Source: Bacillota bacterium | GTDB taxonomy: Bacteria; Bacillota; Clostridia; Christensenellales; Aristaeellaceae | Direction of reading: 5' to 3' | NCBI GenBank assembly: GCA_023416585.1 | Contig: JAEZHM010000120.1 | Coordinates: 1 to 64,000, forward strand | Length of the DNA: 64,000 bases | Part shown: positions 34,846 to 43,165 of the stretch, piece after piece | Layout of the letters: every line of letters starts with the position of its first letter | Position numbering within the stretch: the stretch's first letter is position 1 | Made by a program: the position numbers and the translations under genes | The notes under the pieces: model-generated | Database searches by the model: none | Seen by the model: the letters and a program-made list of their open reading frames with translations, nothing else | Told to the model about the DNA's origin: nothing

Positions 34846-35640
34846 CTAAAATAATTCATCTAGTAAAATATAGTATTTTATTTTCTCCCAATCAGGTTCT
34901 ATACTCAGCAAGTCAAAAAACAACTTAACATACTTTTCTTCCCCAATATCCTCTCTAATAGACCTGACACAGAAGGCAATATCATACCACTTGTCCGCCT
35001 TACCACTTCTCCCAAGATCAATAAAGCCGCTTATTTTACCATTCTCCACCAAAATGTTGCTGTCTCCCAGATCTCCATGTGAAAAGACTAATTCCTCTTT
35101 GGGCTTTTTCATCTTTAAAAAATCATACAGCTTACGCGGATCTTTGAATGGAGTATCTTCTTCCCAATTTTCGCAATCCATATCAGCCAAATTGTTATTC
35201 AGTAAATAATCTAATTCGGCTAGCCGATTATCTATATTATTATTAAAGGGACAATCCGATATGTCGATGGATTGAAAGAGCTTGATACACTCAGCATATA
35301 GCTGGATAATCTTCTCAGCTCTCTGTTCTGTTTCATACTCTTCTGAGCATATGACACCATCGGCCTCGCTCATGAGCAGATTGTTCCACCCTTCGTGCTT
35401 TTCAAAGTACAAGACCTTTGGAATAGGCAGCTTTCCTTGTAACCATAGCATCATGTCCTTTTCACGTTCCACATCATATGTGGTCCCTTTATACCGGCTG
35501 TCTGTCATTTTTAAATATAAGTTTTCATTTACTCCGACTAATTTATATACTTTAGCAGGAGACATTCCTTCCGTATCTTTTACGCAACGGTATTTTTCAA
35601 TCAGCTTTTTCAATTGCGGTGATATTCTTAATTTAGCCAT
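34846..35640 (-). CDS. aph(3')-III: Aminoglycoside 3'-phosphotransferase, APH(3')-III type
   Basis: 264 aa, same length as APH(3')-IIIa and alignable from memory over the full length without gaps. Catalytic HGDLGDSN at 188-195 (Asp190, Asn195) and metal ligand Asp208 in FIDLGRSG agree in number with that enzyme; the C-terminus YYILLDELF is kept. It phosphorylates kanamycin, neomycin and related drugs at the 3'-OH. Compared with the enzyme as I recall it there are many scattered substitutions (RISPQL, GVNENLY, VPKVLHFE region), so it is a divergent variant. It follows the sat4-like gene, as in the classic aadE-sat4-aphA-3 cluster. Confidence 0.93.
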   Translation of the reverse strand: MAKLRISPQLKKLIEKYRCVKDTEGMSPAKVYKLVGVNENLYLKMTDSRYKGTTYDVEREKDMMLWLQGKLPIPKVLYFEKHEGWNNLLMSEADGVICSEEYETEQRAEKIIQLYAECIKLFQSIDISDCPFNNNIDNRLAELDYLLNNNLADMDCENWEEDTPFKDPRKLYDFLKMKKPKEELVFSHGDLGDSNILVENGKISGFIDLGRSGKADKWYDIAFCVRSIREDIGEEKYVKLFFDLLSIEPDWEKIKYYILLDELF

Positions 35641-35715
35641 TTTTTCCCTTCCTTATATAAATCTGCTGCTGAAGATAAAAGGATCAAACAAACTCCAATT
35701 CGCTTGTCAAACATC

Positions 35716-36249
35716 TTAAAACTTTAAATACCAAAAAACAGCTTTTTCAAAATTGTTTTCAAAGTTAGCGTATAACATAGTATCGACGGCACCGATTTTG
35801 AAACCACATTTATGATAGAATTTACAAGCTAAAAGGTTATTGTCCTGGGTTTCTAGCATTAGTCCGTGCAAGTATTTATGTTTTGCCCATTCAATAGATT
35901 TATTAATAAGTGCATTACCTATACCCTGTCCCCTGAAATCCTTACAGACAGCAATATCTTCAATATAGGCGAACTTATTCCAATTTCTCCTCAGCTTAAC
36001 TTGCCCAACACATTCATTATTTTGATAATAAAGGTAAACTTCCTTTTCAGTATTTTTAATATATTCAAGATAATTTGTCTCTTCATCCTCTTCATCTTGG
36101 TAACTTTTTAAATATGGTTTTTTATAGAGTATTTCTGTAAATGTCCAGTCATCATTTTCATATTTAGGTATGATTTTCCCTATAACCTCAAATGGCTCGT
36201 TGGGTTTATTGATATCTTTCAGATACTCTACTTTCATTTCAGTAATCAT
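35716..36249 (-). CDS. sat4: Streptothricin N-acetyltransferase, Sat4-like
   Basis: 177 aa from ATG 36249 (GAGGTGGAAACA before it; an open frame extends upstream through aadE debris). GNAT fold with the acetyl-CoA loop VCKDFRGQGIGNALINKSIE, preceded by YIEDIA, and LMLETQDNN..CKFYHKCGF. The start ITEMKVEYLKDINKPNEPFE and end FENNFEKAVFWYLKF follow Sat4 of the staphylococcal/enterococcal cluster with many substitutions. It inactivates streptothricins by acetylating the beta-lysine amine. It lies 75 bases upstream of aph(3')-III, same direction. Confidence 0.88.
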   Translation of the reverse strand: MITEMKVEYLKDINKPNEPFEVIGKIIPKYENDDWTFTEILYKKPYLKSYQDEEDEETNYLEYIKNTEKEVYLYYQNNECVGQVKLRRNWNKFAYIEDIAVCKDFRGQGIGNALINKSIEWAKHKYLHGLMLETQDNNLLACKFYHKCGFKIGAVDTMLYANFENNFEKAVFWYLKF

Positions 36250-36379
36250 TGTTTCCACCTCGCTTCTTACATTCAGTGCCATGTGTATTCGTTCCACCGC
36301 CCGTCTATTTTGCGGGAGCCCATGCCGAGAAGATGAACATCCGGCATCATATACCTTATAAGTAATATAGAAAAGTATT

Positions 36380-36645
36380 CGCCAGCAATTGATGGCATAA
36401 AAATAATGCTTCCCATACATTTTCATACGAATCCACTCGATAAGTAGACAAAAGGTTCTTTCAAATCCTCGGACATGTACTGGTCAATAAACTTATAGTT
36501 CTTACCGACGCTTAATTTAAATTCTGTTTCGATTCCTACCTTCCATGATATCATTCTCTGCAGCTCATGACAATCTGATTCAGCTAATCAATTGCATATA
36601 AAATTTCCTTATGACACAGGCCCTTAACCACATATGTGAGGAAAT
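36380..36645 (-). pseudogene. aadE: Decayed aminoglycoside 6-adenylyltransferase (aadE)
   Basis: Minus-strand translation in pieces gives YVVKGLCHKEILYAID, a stop, then HELQRMISWKVGIETEFKLS and VGKNYKFIDQYMSEDL, then after another shift STYRVDSYENVWEALFLCHQ. This is the middle to C-terminal part of ANT(6)-I with one in-frame stop and at least two frameshifts. The N-terminal half and the last ~45 codons are lost. It sits just upstream of sat4, its usual place. Confidence 0.8.
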
Positions 36646-36713
36646 ACATTTCCCTTTACTTTCAAAAGCATACTGCTCCAAGACTCATGCGCATATCCAC
36701 CCTTCATTAAATA

Positions 36714-37946
36714 TTAAGAGTGCATTCTGTCACTCTTGATGGAAAGTGCATAAAGTACGATTACCGGTGTTAACAAAATTGCAGTGCATGCAATACCAAA
36801 GCTTACAGAAATATTTGCCGCTAAAACACCGATAAACGGACCGCCTATTATTTGCCCCAATGAATTTATTTGCCCATTTGTTGAAAGTATTGTTGCTCTC
36901 GCATTATCATCAATATGTCTGTTAATCCACGCATTTAAGATAGGCTCATTTACGGAACGGAACATGTTTGTAGACAAATATGCTATTAGCATAATACTAA
37001 AGTCACGCGTTAACGCAAATACAGCCATGCTCATGATAGAAAATGTATTTGTAATTAATAAGATTACTGCACTTCGTATTTTGCTGTTTGCCCTCAACCT
37101 TTTTATGATGAATTGCATTGAAATTGCACTTAATACCATACCAGCAATACCAAAAATACCAAACCATGTTACGGGTTGAAGGTTCCACAACTTTGGCAGT
37201 GTTGTATCCCTTAAAAAGTGTGCTGTGGAAAGTCTGTCGTATCCTTCACTGGATAAGCCGTAGAATAACGTTACCAAAAGAAGGAGTGAGATAGTCGGCT
37301 TGCTTTTTATAAATCCTACACTTCTTTTCATGGTGTATACCATTTTTTCGTAAGTATTAATATCTTCCGGTGCACACGGCCTAAAGCTATTTTCTGGCAT
37401 GAAAAGGACTAAAAACAAAGCAAAAACAACAAACAGAACTCCGCTTAAAAGGATAGGGATTCTGACAGAAAAATTGCCCAGTATTGTCGCAAGAATGATT
37501 CCGATTACAGAACCTATTTGCCCTGCTTGTGCAGCTCTGAGGTATATTTGATTAAAATCCACATTTTTATTTTCTTCTTCTGCAATCCAAGCATCAACAG
37601 ATCCACTCGTAAAAGTCGACCCAATGCCCCATACTACTTGTGAAATAATAACCGCCGAGAATATTGGGATTGACCCCTCAATGGTAAATCCAATGCCTAT
37701 CAATATAAGGCCAATAATAATAGACAACTTACGGCTGTATACATCCGCAACAATTCCTGTAGGAATTTCAAATATAAAGCAAACAGCTTCAAGAACTGTC
37801 CCAACAAGAATCAATTGGAGCGGATTCATATGAACATTTTCTATATGGTAAACGATCATAACCGTAGTAACCAAGGAAAATAGCAATGCTGTAATACCGG
37901 AATACAGTAAATAAATCTTATATGCAGAGATCTTCTTAATCATCAT
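36714..37946 (-). CDS. DHA3-type MFS exporter, TetA(P)/Tet(40)-like
   Basis: 410 aa from ATG 37946 (GGAGGTGAACAA before it). About 12 membrane helices, with IFEIPTGIVADVYSRKLSII as the loop 2-3 motif and a DHA3-type second half. It follows the ribosomal protection gene by 16 bases. Pairs of a ribosomal protection gene with a TetA(P)/Tet(40)-type exporter are known in clostridia and streptococci, so tetracycline export is the best guess. Identity to a named tet gene cannot be judged here. Confidence 0.72.
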   Translation of the reverse strand: MMIKKISAYKIYLLYSGITALLFSLVTTVMIVYHIENVHMNPLQLILVGTVLEAVCFIFEIPTGIVADVYSRKLSIIIGLILIGIGFTIEGSIPIFSAVIISQVVWGIGSTFTSGSVDAWIAEEENKNVDFNQIYLRAAQAGQIGSVIGIILATILGNFSVRIPILLSGVLFVVFALFLVLFMPENSFRPCAPEDINTYEKMVYTMKRSVGFIKSKPTISLLLLVTLFYGLSSEGYDRLSTAHFLRDTTLPKLWNLQPVTWFGIFGIAGMVLSAISMQFIIKRLRANSKIRSAVILLITNTFSIMSMAVFALTRDFSIMLIAYLSTNMFRSVNEPILNAWINRHIDDNARATILSTNGQINSLGQIIGGPFIGVLAANISVSFGIACTAILLTPVIVLYALSIKSDRMHS

Positions 37947-37962
37947 TTGTTCACCTCCATTC

Positions 37963-39903
37963 TTATACATTTTCTTTCAAAAATAAGTGCCTTGTTTTAT
38001 CTGTACTGGCGCTTTCTTTTCTTGCTTTATACAAGGGCATACCAACGTAAATATCATAGCCGCAGGGATTGGTTAAAAACACACCTTTCCCATTGGTATA
38101 TGATGTAAGCTGTACTTGATAGGTCTTTGATGTTTCGGTAGGAATCCTGCCATACATGATAGTTTCATCCTTTTCTGCGTTGAATCGTTCAATACGAGCC
38201 CGCATTTGCTGCAAATCATACATCGCCTTGCTGCTGTACTCCTTCGGAATGTGAAGTTCAAAGTCCATAAACGGCTCCAATAGTTCGGTTTCTGCTTTTA
38301 TTAACGCCTGCTCAAAAACAAGTGGGGTAAGATGCCGAAAGTCTGAGGGTGTGCTAACAGGACTGTAATACAGACCATAGGTAAAGCATACCTTCAGATC
38401 AGTTACCTCCCATCCGAATAAGCCTTGTTCACATGCACTTTTCACACTGTCACTAACAGCACATTGGAAAGACTTGTTGAGGTAGCCATAGGAAACCTTA
38501 CTTTCAAAAACAAGTCCAGAACCAAGAGGAAGCGGCTCGATGGATAGTCCTACAGACGCCCAATAGGGATTTGGGGGCACTTCGATATGGATAACGGCAT
38601 CCGCAGCCCGCTTTGGCCGCTCTTTATATATGGTCATTAACTCACCGAATTGAATGTTCAAATGATATCTTTCCTCAAGCAGCCCCTGAATTACTTCCAT
38701 TTGAACCTCTCCAAACAGCTGCATTGTAATTTCCTCTGTATATTTATCAACCTCGCAGCGAAGAAGCGGATCTTCCTCTGTCAATTCAAACAGTGCCTGT
38801 ATTAAACGGCTTCTATGTTCCTGATTAAAAGGCATTACAGAAGCCCGTAAGGAGGGTTGTACCATGCAAATTTGCGGTAAATGTTTTTTGCGTGATCCAA
38901 TAACATCCCCAATCCGAATATTTTGCACATTGGAGATCACAGCTATATCTCCACATAAAACACTCTCTGCAGACACAATTTTCCCATTTCTAATATATTC
39001 AAGCTTTTTTATTTTTAATTTTTCTTCACAGCCTTCAACCGCTACGGTGTCACGGACTTTTAGGCTTCCTCCGAAAACTCGTGCAAAAGCCCTTTTGTGC
39101 ATTTGTTCATCTCTGTCTATTTTATAGACAAAAGCACAAAGATCACCTTGGTCAGTTACGGTATTCACCGGAAGATAGTTTGTAATTGCATTTAAAAGCT
39201 GTTCTGTACCAATATTCCTCAGAGCAACTCCGTGTAAGACAGGAAAGAGCTTACATGATGCGATATTAAAAAGAAAAGATGTATTATATTCCTTTTCGGC
39301 TATAGGCTGATTCAAAATAAACTTTTCCGCTAGTGATTCATCTAAATCCAGAAGCTTTTCTGCTGCTGTATCTGAAATACTTGCGTAATCACTAATTAAA
39401 ATATCATTCGAGGCCATTCCATCTAAAATTTGCATAATGGCAGTATCAGGGGTTAATTGTTCTCTAATATCGGTATAGAGTTCATTTAGGCAAACACCGG
39501 TTCTATCTACTTTGTTGATAAAAATTAGTGTAGGAATTTTCAGTTTGCGTAAAGTCTGAAAAATCACTCTTGTTTGCGCTTGAATACCTTCTTTTGCTGA
39601 AATCACTAAAACAGCCCCGTCTAGTACACAAAGAGAACGCTCCACCTCAGCAATGAAATCCATGTGACCGGGTGTATCGATGATATTTATCTTTGTTCCA
39701 TTCCATTCAAAAGAAATGGTTGATGAACGTATTGTTATTCCTCTTTGCCGTTCAAGAGACATAGAGTCGGTTATGGTAGTACCTTCATCAACTCTGCCAG
39801 CAGAACAGATCGTACCGCTTCTAAATAGCATGCTCTCAGTTATCGTAGTTTTTCCTGCATCTACGTGGGCTAATATTCCTAAATTTATTATTTTCAATTT
39901 CAT
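37963..39903 (-). CDS. Tetracycline ribosomal protection protein (TetM/TetB(P) class)
   Basis: 646 aa from ATG 39903 behind AGAGGAGGATA (the open frame is 16 codons longer). EF-G-like GTPase: G1 AHVDAGKTT, G2 region RGITIRSS, G3 DTPGHMDF, G4 NKVDR; then domains II-V as in EF-G, ending in a helix. Ribosomal protection proteins displace tetracycline from the 30S subunit with GTP. G4 NKVDR differs from NKID of TetM and resembles the more remote classes such as TetB(P). The class is uncertain and it may be an unnamed class. Expression is controlled by the attenuator just upstream. Confidence 0.88.
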   Translation of the reverse strand: MKLKIINLGILAHVDAGKTTITESMLFRSGTICSAGRVDEGTTITDSMSLERQRGITIRSSTISFEWNGTKINIIDTPGHMDFIAEVERSLCVLDGAVLVISAKEGIQAQTRVIFQTLRKLKIPTLIFINKVDRTGVCLNELYTDIREQLTPDTAIMQILDGMASNDILISDYASISDTAAEKLLDLDESLAEKFILNQPIAEKEYNTSFLFNIASCKLFPVLHGVALRNIGTEQLLNAITNYLPVNTVTDQGDLCAFVYKIDRDEQMHKRAFARVFGGSLKVRDTVAVEGCEEKLKIKKLEYIRNGKIVSAESVLCGDIAVISNVQNIRIGDVIGSRKKHLPQICMVQPSLRASVMPFNQEHRSRLIQALFELTEEDPLLRCEVDKYTEEITMQLFGEVQMEVIQGLLEERYHLNIQFGELMTIYKERPKRAADAVIHIEVPPNPYWASVGLSIEPLPLGSGLVFESKVSYGYLNKSFQCAVSDSVKSACEQGLFGWEVTDLKVCFTYGLYYSPVSTPSDFRHLTPLVFEQALIKAETELLEPFMDFELHIPKEYSSKAMYDLQQMRARIERFNAEKDETIMYGRIPTETSKTYQVQLTSYTNGKGVFLTNPCGYDIYVGMPLYKARKESASTDKTRHLFLKENV

Positions 39904-39920
39904 TATCCTCCTCTGGTAAA

Positions 39921-39957
39921 TAAAAAACCCCTGTGACGATACTCTCATCACAGGGGG
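39921..39957 (-). terminator. Attenuator terminator before the tet gene
   Basis: CCCCTGTGA...TCACAGGGG with TTTTTT after it on the minus strand, 18 bases before the start codon. The loop strand ATGAGAGTATC (39938-39948) is fully complementary to an upstream leader segment (40053-40063), giving an antiterminator. Confidence 0.88.
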
Positions 39958-40052
39958 CAGCTTTCACTTTGATTATTCCACCAGTAGAAGCATACCAAAA
40001 AAACGCTAAAGTGCTTTTTTAGAAATAGCAATATAGCAGATGAGTATTTCTT

Positions 40053-40163
40053 ATGAGAGTATCCTTAAATTTAAAGGCGCAACAAATAATCCTACTTCAA
40101 GTAGGACAATCCATAGAATGTTAGTGCCTTTCATTATTCAATTGAATAACTATTTAAGAATAC
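40053..40163 (-). promoter_or_regulatory. Leader RNA with alternative pairing for attenuation
   Basis: Segment 2 (40053-40070, minus ATTTAAGGATACTCTCAT) can pair either with segment 1 (40152-40163, GTATTCTTAAAT, inside the leader peptide gene; one G-U pair) or with segment 3 in the terminator (39938-39948, 11 pairs). If 1 pairs with 2 the terminator forms; if a ribosome sits on 1, then 2 pairs with 3 and transcription goes on. Confidence 0.75.
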
Positions 40164-40173
40164 CTTGCCGCAT
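40150..40173 (-). CDS. Leader peptide MRQGILK
   Basis: Seven codons with AAAAGGAG 8 bases upstream of ATG 40173, stop TAG. The same short leader is familiar upstream of tet(M)-type and other clostridial/streptococcal resistance genes. Tetracycline-slowed ribosomes here would cover RNA segment 1 of the attenuator. Confidence 0.7.
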   Translation of the reverse strand: MRQGILK

Positions 40174-40215
40174 AAGATAAAACTCCTTTTGGGTCTAATA
40201 CTAATATACTAATTT

Positions 40216-40244
40216 ATAATACCAAGCTATATAGTAAATGTCAA
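40216..40244 (-). promoter_or_regulatory. Strong promoter of tet operon
   Basis: TTGACA (40239-40244), 17-base spacer, TATTAT (40216-40221) on the minus strand. It lies about 40 bases before the leader peptide. Confidence 0.85.
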
Positions 40245-40501
40245 TAATTTCATAATTTTCGTTAGTGTCAAGTAATCGTTGGCAATTTTTTCTCGTTGTC
40301 CTTGCCCCGTCTGAACCTACTTTATATCTGTCCACCTTGGTGTCTTCGGCAAAAATATTTATAAAAGCAATGGTTTCCAAAATATAACCGGACACCAAAG
40401 GAGTACCATGGAGGCTCTACTTCGTTCCATTTCAAACTGCTAAAAATTCTGAGGACATTGACTTTGATATTTTAAAAAAGTGGATCTATTCTGCCACACT
40501 A
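40245..40501. other. Spacer upstream of tet promoter
   Basis: Holds only broken frames, among them a minus-strand stretch FAEDTKVDRYKVGSDGARTT and a plus-strand stretch EDIDFDILKKWIYSAT. They look like gene debris, but I cannot name a source. Confidence 0.35.
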
Positions 40502-41677
40502 TTAAGAGCTAATAGACTTTTTTGTAATGTTGAACAACATAAATGTACCTATGAAAACAATAGCTCCTGATAAAAATGGCACTGCGTATCCAAGTGAATC
40601 ATAGAGCATTCCTGTAACTAAAGGTCCAATAATACCCATGAGGCTGCTTAGGGATGTAGAAACTCCTGCTATGCTGCCTTGTTCATTCTGAGGTACTGAT
40701 TTTGAAATCAGGGCAGTTAATGTGGGCCACATTAATCCATTGAATGCAGTACTAATCAAAATAACAAAATATTGCATCCAAAATGAAGGTACTAATAATG
40801 TAAATACAAGCATTATCGCTTGCCCAATTAAACTAAGGCTCACCACAAGCTTTTCTCCAATGACACGTACCAAGGGACCAACAAAAAAAATTTGTGTAAT
40901 AAGATTTCCGAATCCTGAAATTATCAAAAGAACAGCAACTGATGCGGGAGGTATATTGTATTTGTTAATCATAAAGAGTTGATAAATAGCATTGTTTCCA
41001 GTGAAAACAAGCTGAAATAGCATATGTGTTAATAGCAGAACCCATAAATGGGGTTGGCGAAAATATTTAAAGACGGATTTCAACGGGTAAAAATCTTTTG
41101 CATTCATTTCAGTTTTAATACGTTTTTCTTTAGGAAGTGATTCCGGCAGAATGAAAAAGCCAACAATAAAGTTGATAAGAGAAAGGATTCCAGCAGCATA
41201 CGCAGGGGCAGAAAGGGCGAAATGGCTCAACAATCCTCCTACTGTAGGGCCCAATATAAAGCCTACCCCAAATGCTGAACCGACAAGTGCATAACTCTGT
41301 GCGCGGTCTTCATCAATTGTAATATCCGCAATGTATGCATTCGCTATAGAGAAATTGCCTCCACTAATACCATCTATAACCCTTGAAAAGAACAATATCC
41401 ATAATGCACCGCCAATTCCAAATACAAAATATCCGATCGCCGATCCAAATATTGAAATTAGAAGTAAGGGGCGTCTCCCATATCGATCTGAAAGTAAGCC
41501 TAATATAGGTGCAGCTAGAAACTGTGCTGCTGCATAAATAGCAGAAAGCAAAGTCACGGCAAGAGCACTAGTACTGTATTCACGGACGATATATGGACTT
41601 ACCGGCATCAGAATGGTAAGTCCTAGCACATCCATCATAACTACACAGAATATAAAAATTTTTATTTTACTATTCAT
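40502..41677 (-). CDS. DHA1-type MFS drug exporter (Tet-class fold)
   Basis: 391 aa, 12 helices, with the DHA1 motif A LLSDRYGRRPLLLISIFGSA and motif C GFILGPTVGGLL typical of drug:H+ antiporters such as the TetA group. It follows the glycosyltransferase gene by 32 bases in the same direction, and the pair is divergent from a TetR gene. It exports an unknown drug, perhaps the glycosylated product or the parent compound. Confidence 0.8.
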   Translation of the reverse strand: MNSKIKIFIFCVVMMDVLGLTILMPVSPYIVREYSTSALAVTLLSAIYAAAQFLAAPILGLLSDRYGRRPLLLISIFGSAIGYFVFGIGGALWILFFSRVIDGISGGNFSIANAYIADITIDEDRAQSYALVGSAFGVGFILGPTVGGLLSHFALSAPAYAAGILSLINFIVGFFILPESLPKEKRIKTEMNAKDFYPLKSVFKYFRQPHLWVLLLTHMLFQLVFTGNNAIYQLFMINKYNIPPASVAVLLIISGFGNLITQIFFVGPLVRVIGEKLVVSLSLIGQAIMLVFTLLVPSFWMQYFVILISTAFNGLMWPTLTALISKSVPQNEQGSIAGVSTSLSSLMGIIGPLVTGMLYDSLGYAVPFLSGAIVFIGTFMLFNITKKSISS

Positions 41678-41709
41678 ATTTGCTATATCTCCTTAAACAT
41701 TTTTTAATA

Positions 41710-42978
41710 TTATCTAAGGACTGCTTTTTTTGTTTTTGCCAAACGCTCAAATAACTGGGCTGCTTCGGCTGCACTATCATGCGAAGCAAAATCAGATTGG
41801 ATAAACTTTGCTTTTTGACGATATGACGGCTCATTCAATATTTTAAAAACAGCTTGTTTTATTTGAGAGGAACTTGGGCGACCTGTTCTAAGGTCAATTC
41901 CTGAACCAGTGTAAGCAACACGAGAACACACATCAGGTTGGTCAGATACAGATCCTGCACCTACGAGTGGCACCCCGTATGCAAGTGCAACCTTTACACC
42001 GTTATATCCTCCGCTTGTGACCATAACATCAACAAAAGGAAGCAAAACAGAATGCGGAATCATTTTTTCTACACGAACGTTATCAGGAAGTTTCCCTAAT
42101 TCTTCAGGATTTGGTGTGGTAACTACAAGTAGAACATTCTCACCCCTCATTGCTTCTATTGTCGGCATAACCAATTCATTGATATTGGTCGATACAGTTC
42201 CTTGTGTTACATGAACGACAGGTCTACCCGATTTTAGGTCATTCCACCACTTAGGAGGTTTAAAATCTACTGGCATTGGAGGTAACATCGGTCCTACAAA
42301 ATGTACTTGTGGTGGAATATGTTTGTATGGAAATTCAAATGCTTGAGTCGTACCCTGCAGATGGAGAAACGGCGAATTAAGACAATCAAAAACGGTAAGC
42401 TTTTTAGGGATAGCATTTAACCCCACGCTATTTCTATCATTATTAAATCTAGTTGTAACATCTTTCAATATTAAATGGTTTCCTACCCAATTCATCATGC
42501 GATTGTTGAATCTAGAAAATTCATTCATTGCCGGAGGTTTTCCAGATCCAAACATTGGGCTGTCAGAATTTTTTAATGGATTGATTCCTACACTTGCCCA
42601 AACCGGTCCTCCTTTTTCATATAAAAGGTGTGCGCCCAAGCTGCACATATCTGCGATTACCGCATCGGCAGGAAAGTCTTTTAATATTATCTGATAATCT
42701 TTCATCTGACCAAGCATTGGTTCGACAAAAAGGTTTGTAATTGCTGTTATTGCTCCATTTAACCCTTTTAGCTCCTGAGCCGCCATCGCTTTATTAGTAA
42801 TGTCAGGTGTATGTTCAAAGGGGACAAAAACTGCACCGGTGGCCTTGATTTTTGTTTCCATTTCCTGCCCTGAATGCCATACCACTTGGTGTCCTCTTTC
42901 CACGAGTTTTGCTGCAGTTGCCAGAATTGGATTCACATGACCAGTAGCAGGCATTGTACTAATTAAAAATTTAGCCAT
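41710..42978 (-). CDS. Macrolide-type (MGT/UGT) glycosyltransferase
   Basis: 422 aa GT-B fold enzyme. N-terminal acceptor domain MPATGHVNPILATAAKLVERG; C-terminal NDP-sugar domain with VVHVTQGTV, VEKMIPHSVLLPFVDVMVTS and GVPLVGAGSVSDQPDV (the usual HCG is SGGYNG here). MGT enzymes inactivate macrolides and other natural products by glycosylation. Context (TetR, exporter, resistance island) supports a drug-modifying role; the acceptor is unknown. It is preceded by an operator array. Confidence 0.82.
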   Translation of the reverse strand: MAKFLISTMPATGHVNPILATAAKLVERGHQVVWHSGQEMETKIKATGAVFVPFEHTPDITNKAMAAQELKGLNGAITAITNLFVEPMLGQMKDYQIILKDFPADAVIADMCSLGAHLLYEKGGPVWASVGINPLKNSDSPMFGSGKPPAMNEFSRFNNRMMNWVGNHLILKDVTTRFNNDRNSVGLNAIPKKLTVFDCLNSPFLHLQGTTQAFEFPYKHIPPQVHFVGPMLPPMPVDFKPPKWWNDLKSGRPVVHVTQGTVSTNINELVMPTIEAMRGENVLLVVTTPNPEELGKLPDNVRVEKMIPHSVLLPFVDVMVTSGGYNGVKVALAYGVPLVGAGSVSDQPDVCSRVAYTGSGIDLRTGRPSSSQIKQAVFKILNEPSYRQKAKFIQSDFASHDSAAEAAQLFERLAKTKKAVLR

Positions 42979-43050
42979 AATAATTACCTCCTCATTTTAC
43001 TTCCTTCTTTTATTTAAAGAATCTTGATAATGTAAGCCCTTTGTGTTATT

Positions 43051-43131
43051 CTAACATTGTTAAATTCATTCTAACAGTGTTAGTCATTTATCTAACACCG
43101 TTAGAATAGCACTGTTAGATAGTAATGTCAA
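43051..43131. promoter_or_regulatory. TetR operator cluster and divergent promoter
   Basis: Palindromes CTAACAGTGTTAG (43071-43083) and CTAACACCGTTAG (43092-43104), with a related site CTAACATTGTTA (43051-43062) and a half site CTGTTAGAT. The glycosyltransferase promoter TTGACA (43126-43131 minus), 17 bases, TATTCT overlaps them, so a bound repressor would block it. Confidence 0.82.
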
Positions 43132-43165
43132 TATAATCTTTTATATATTTTAAGGAGGAATTCAA

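Noticed and set aside
43071..43104. Short spaced repeats read as a possible CRISPR remnant
   Set aside because: The units are palindromic 13-mers at a divergent promoter next to a TetR gene; they are operators.
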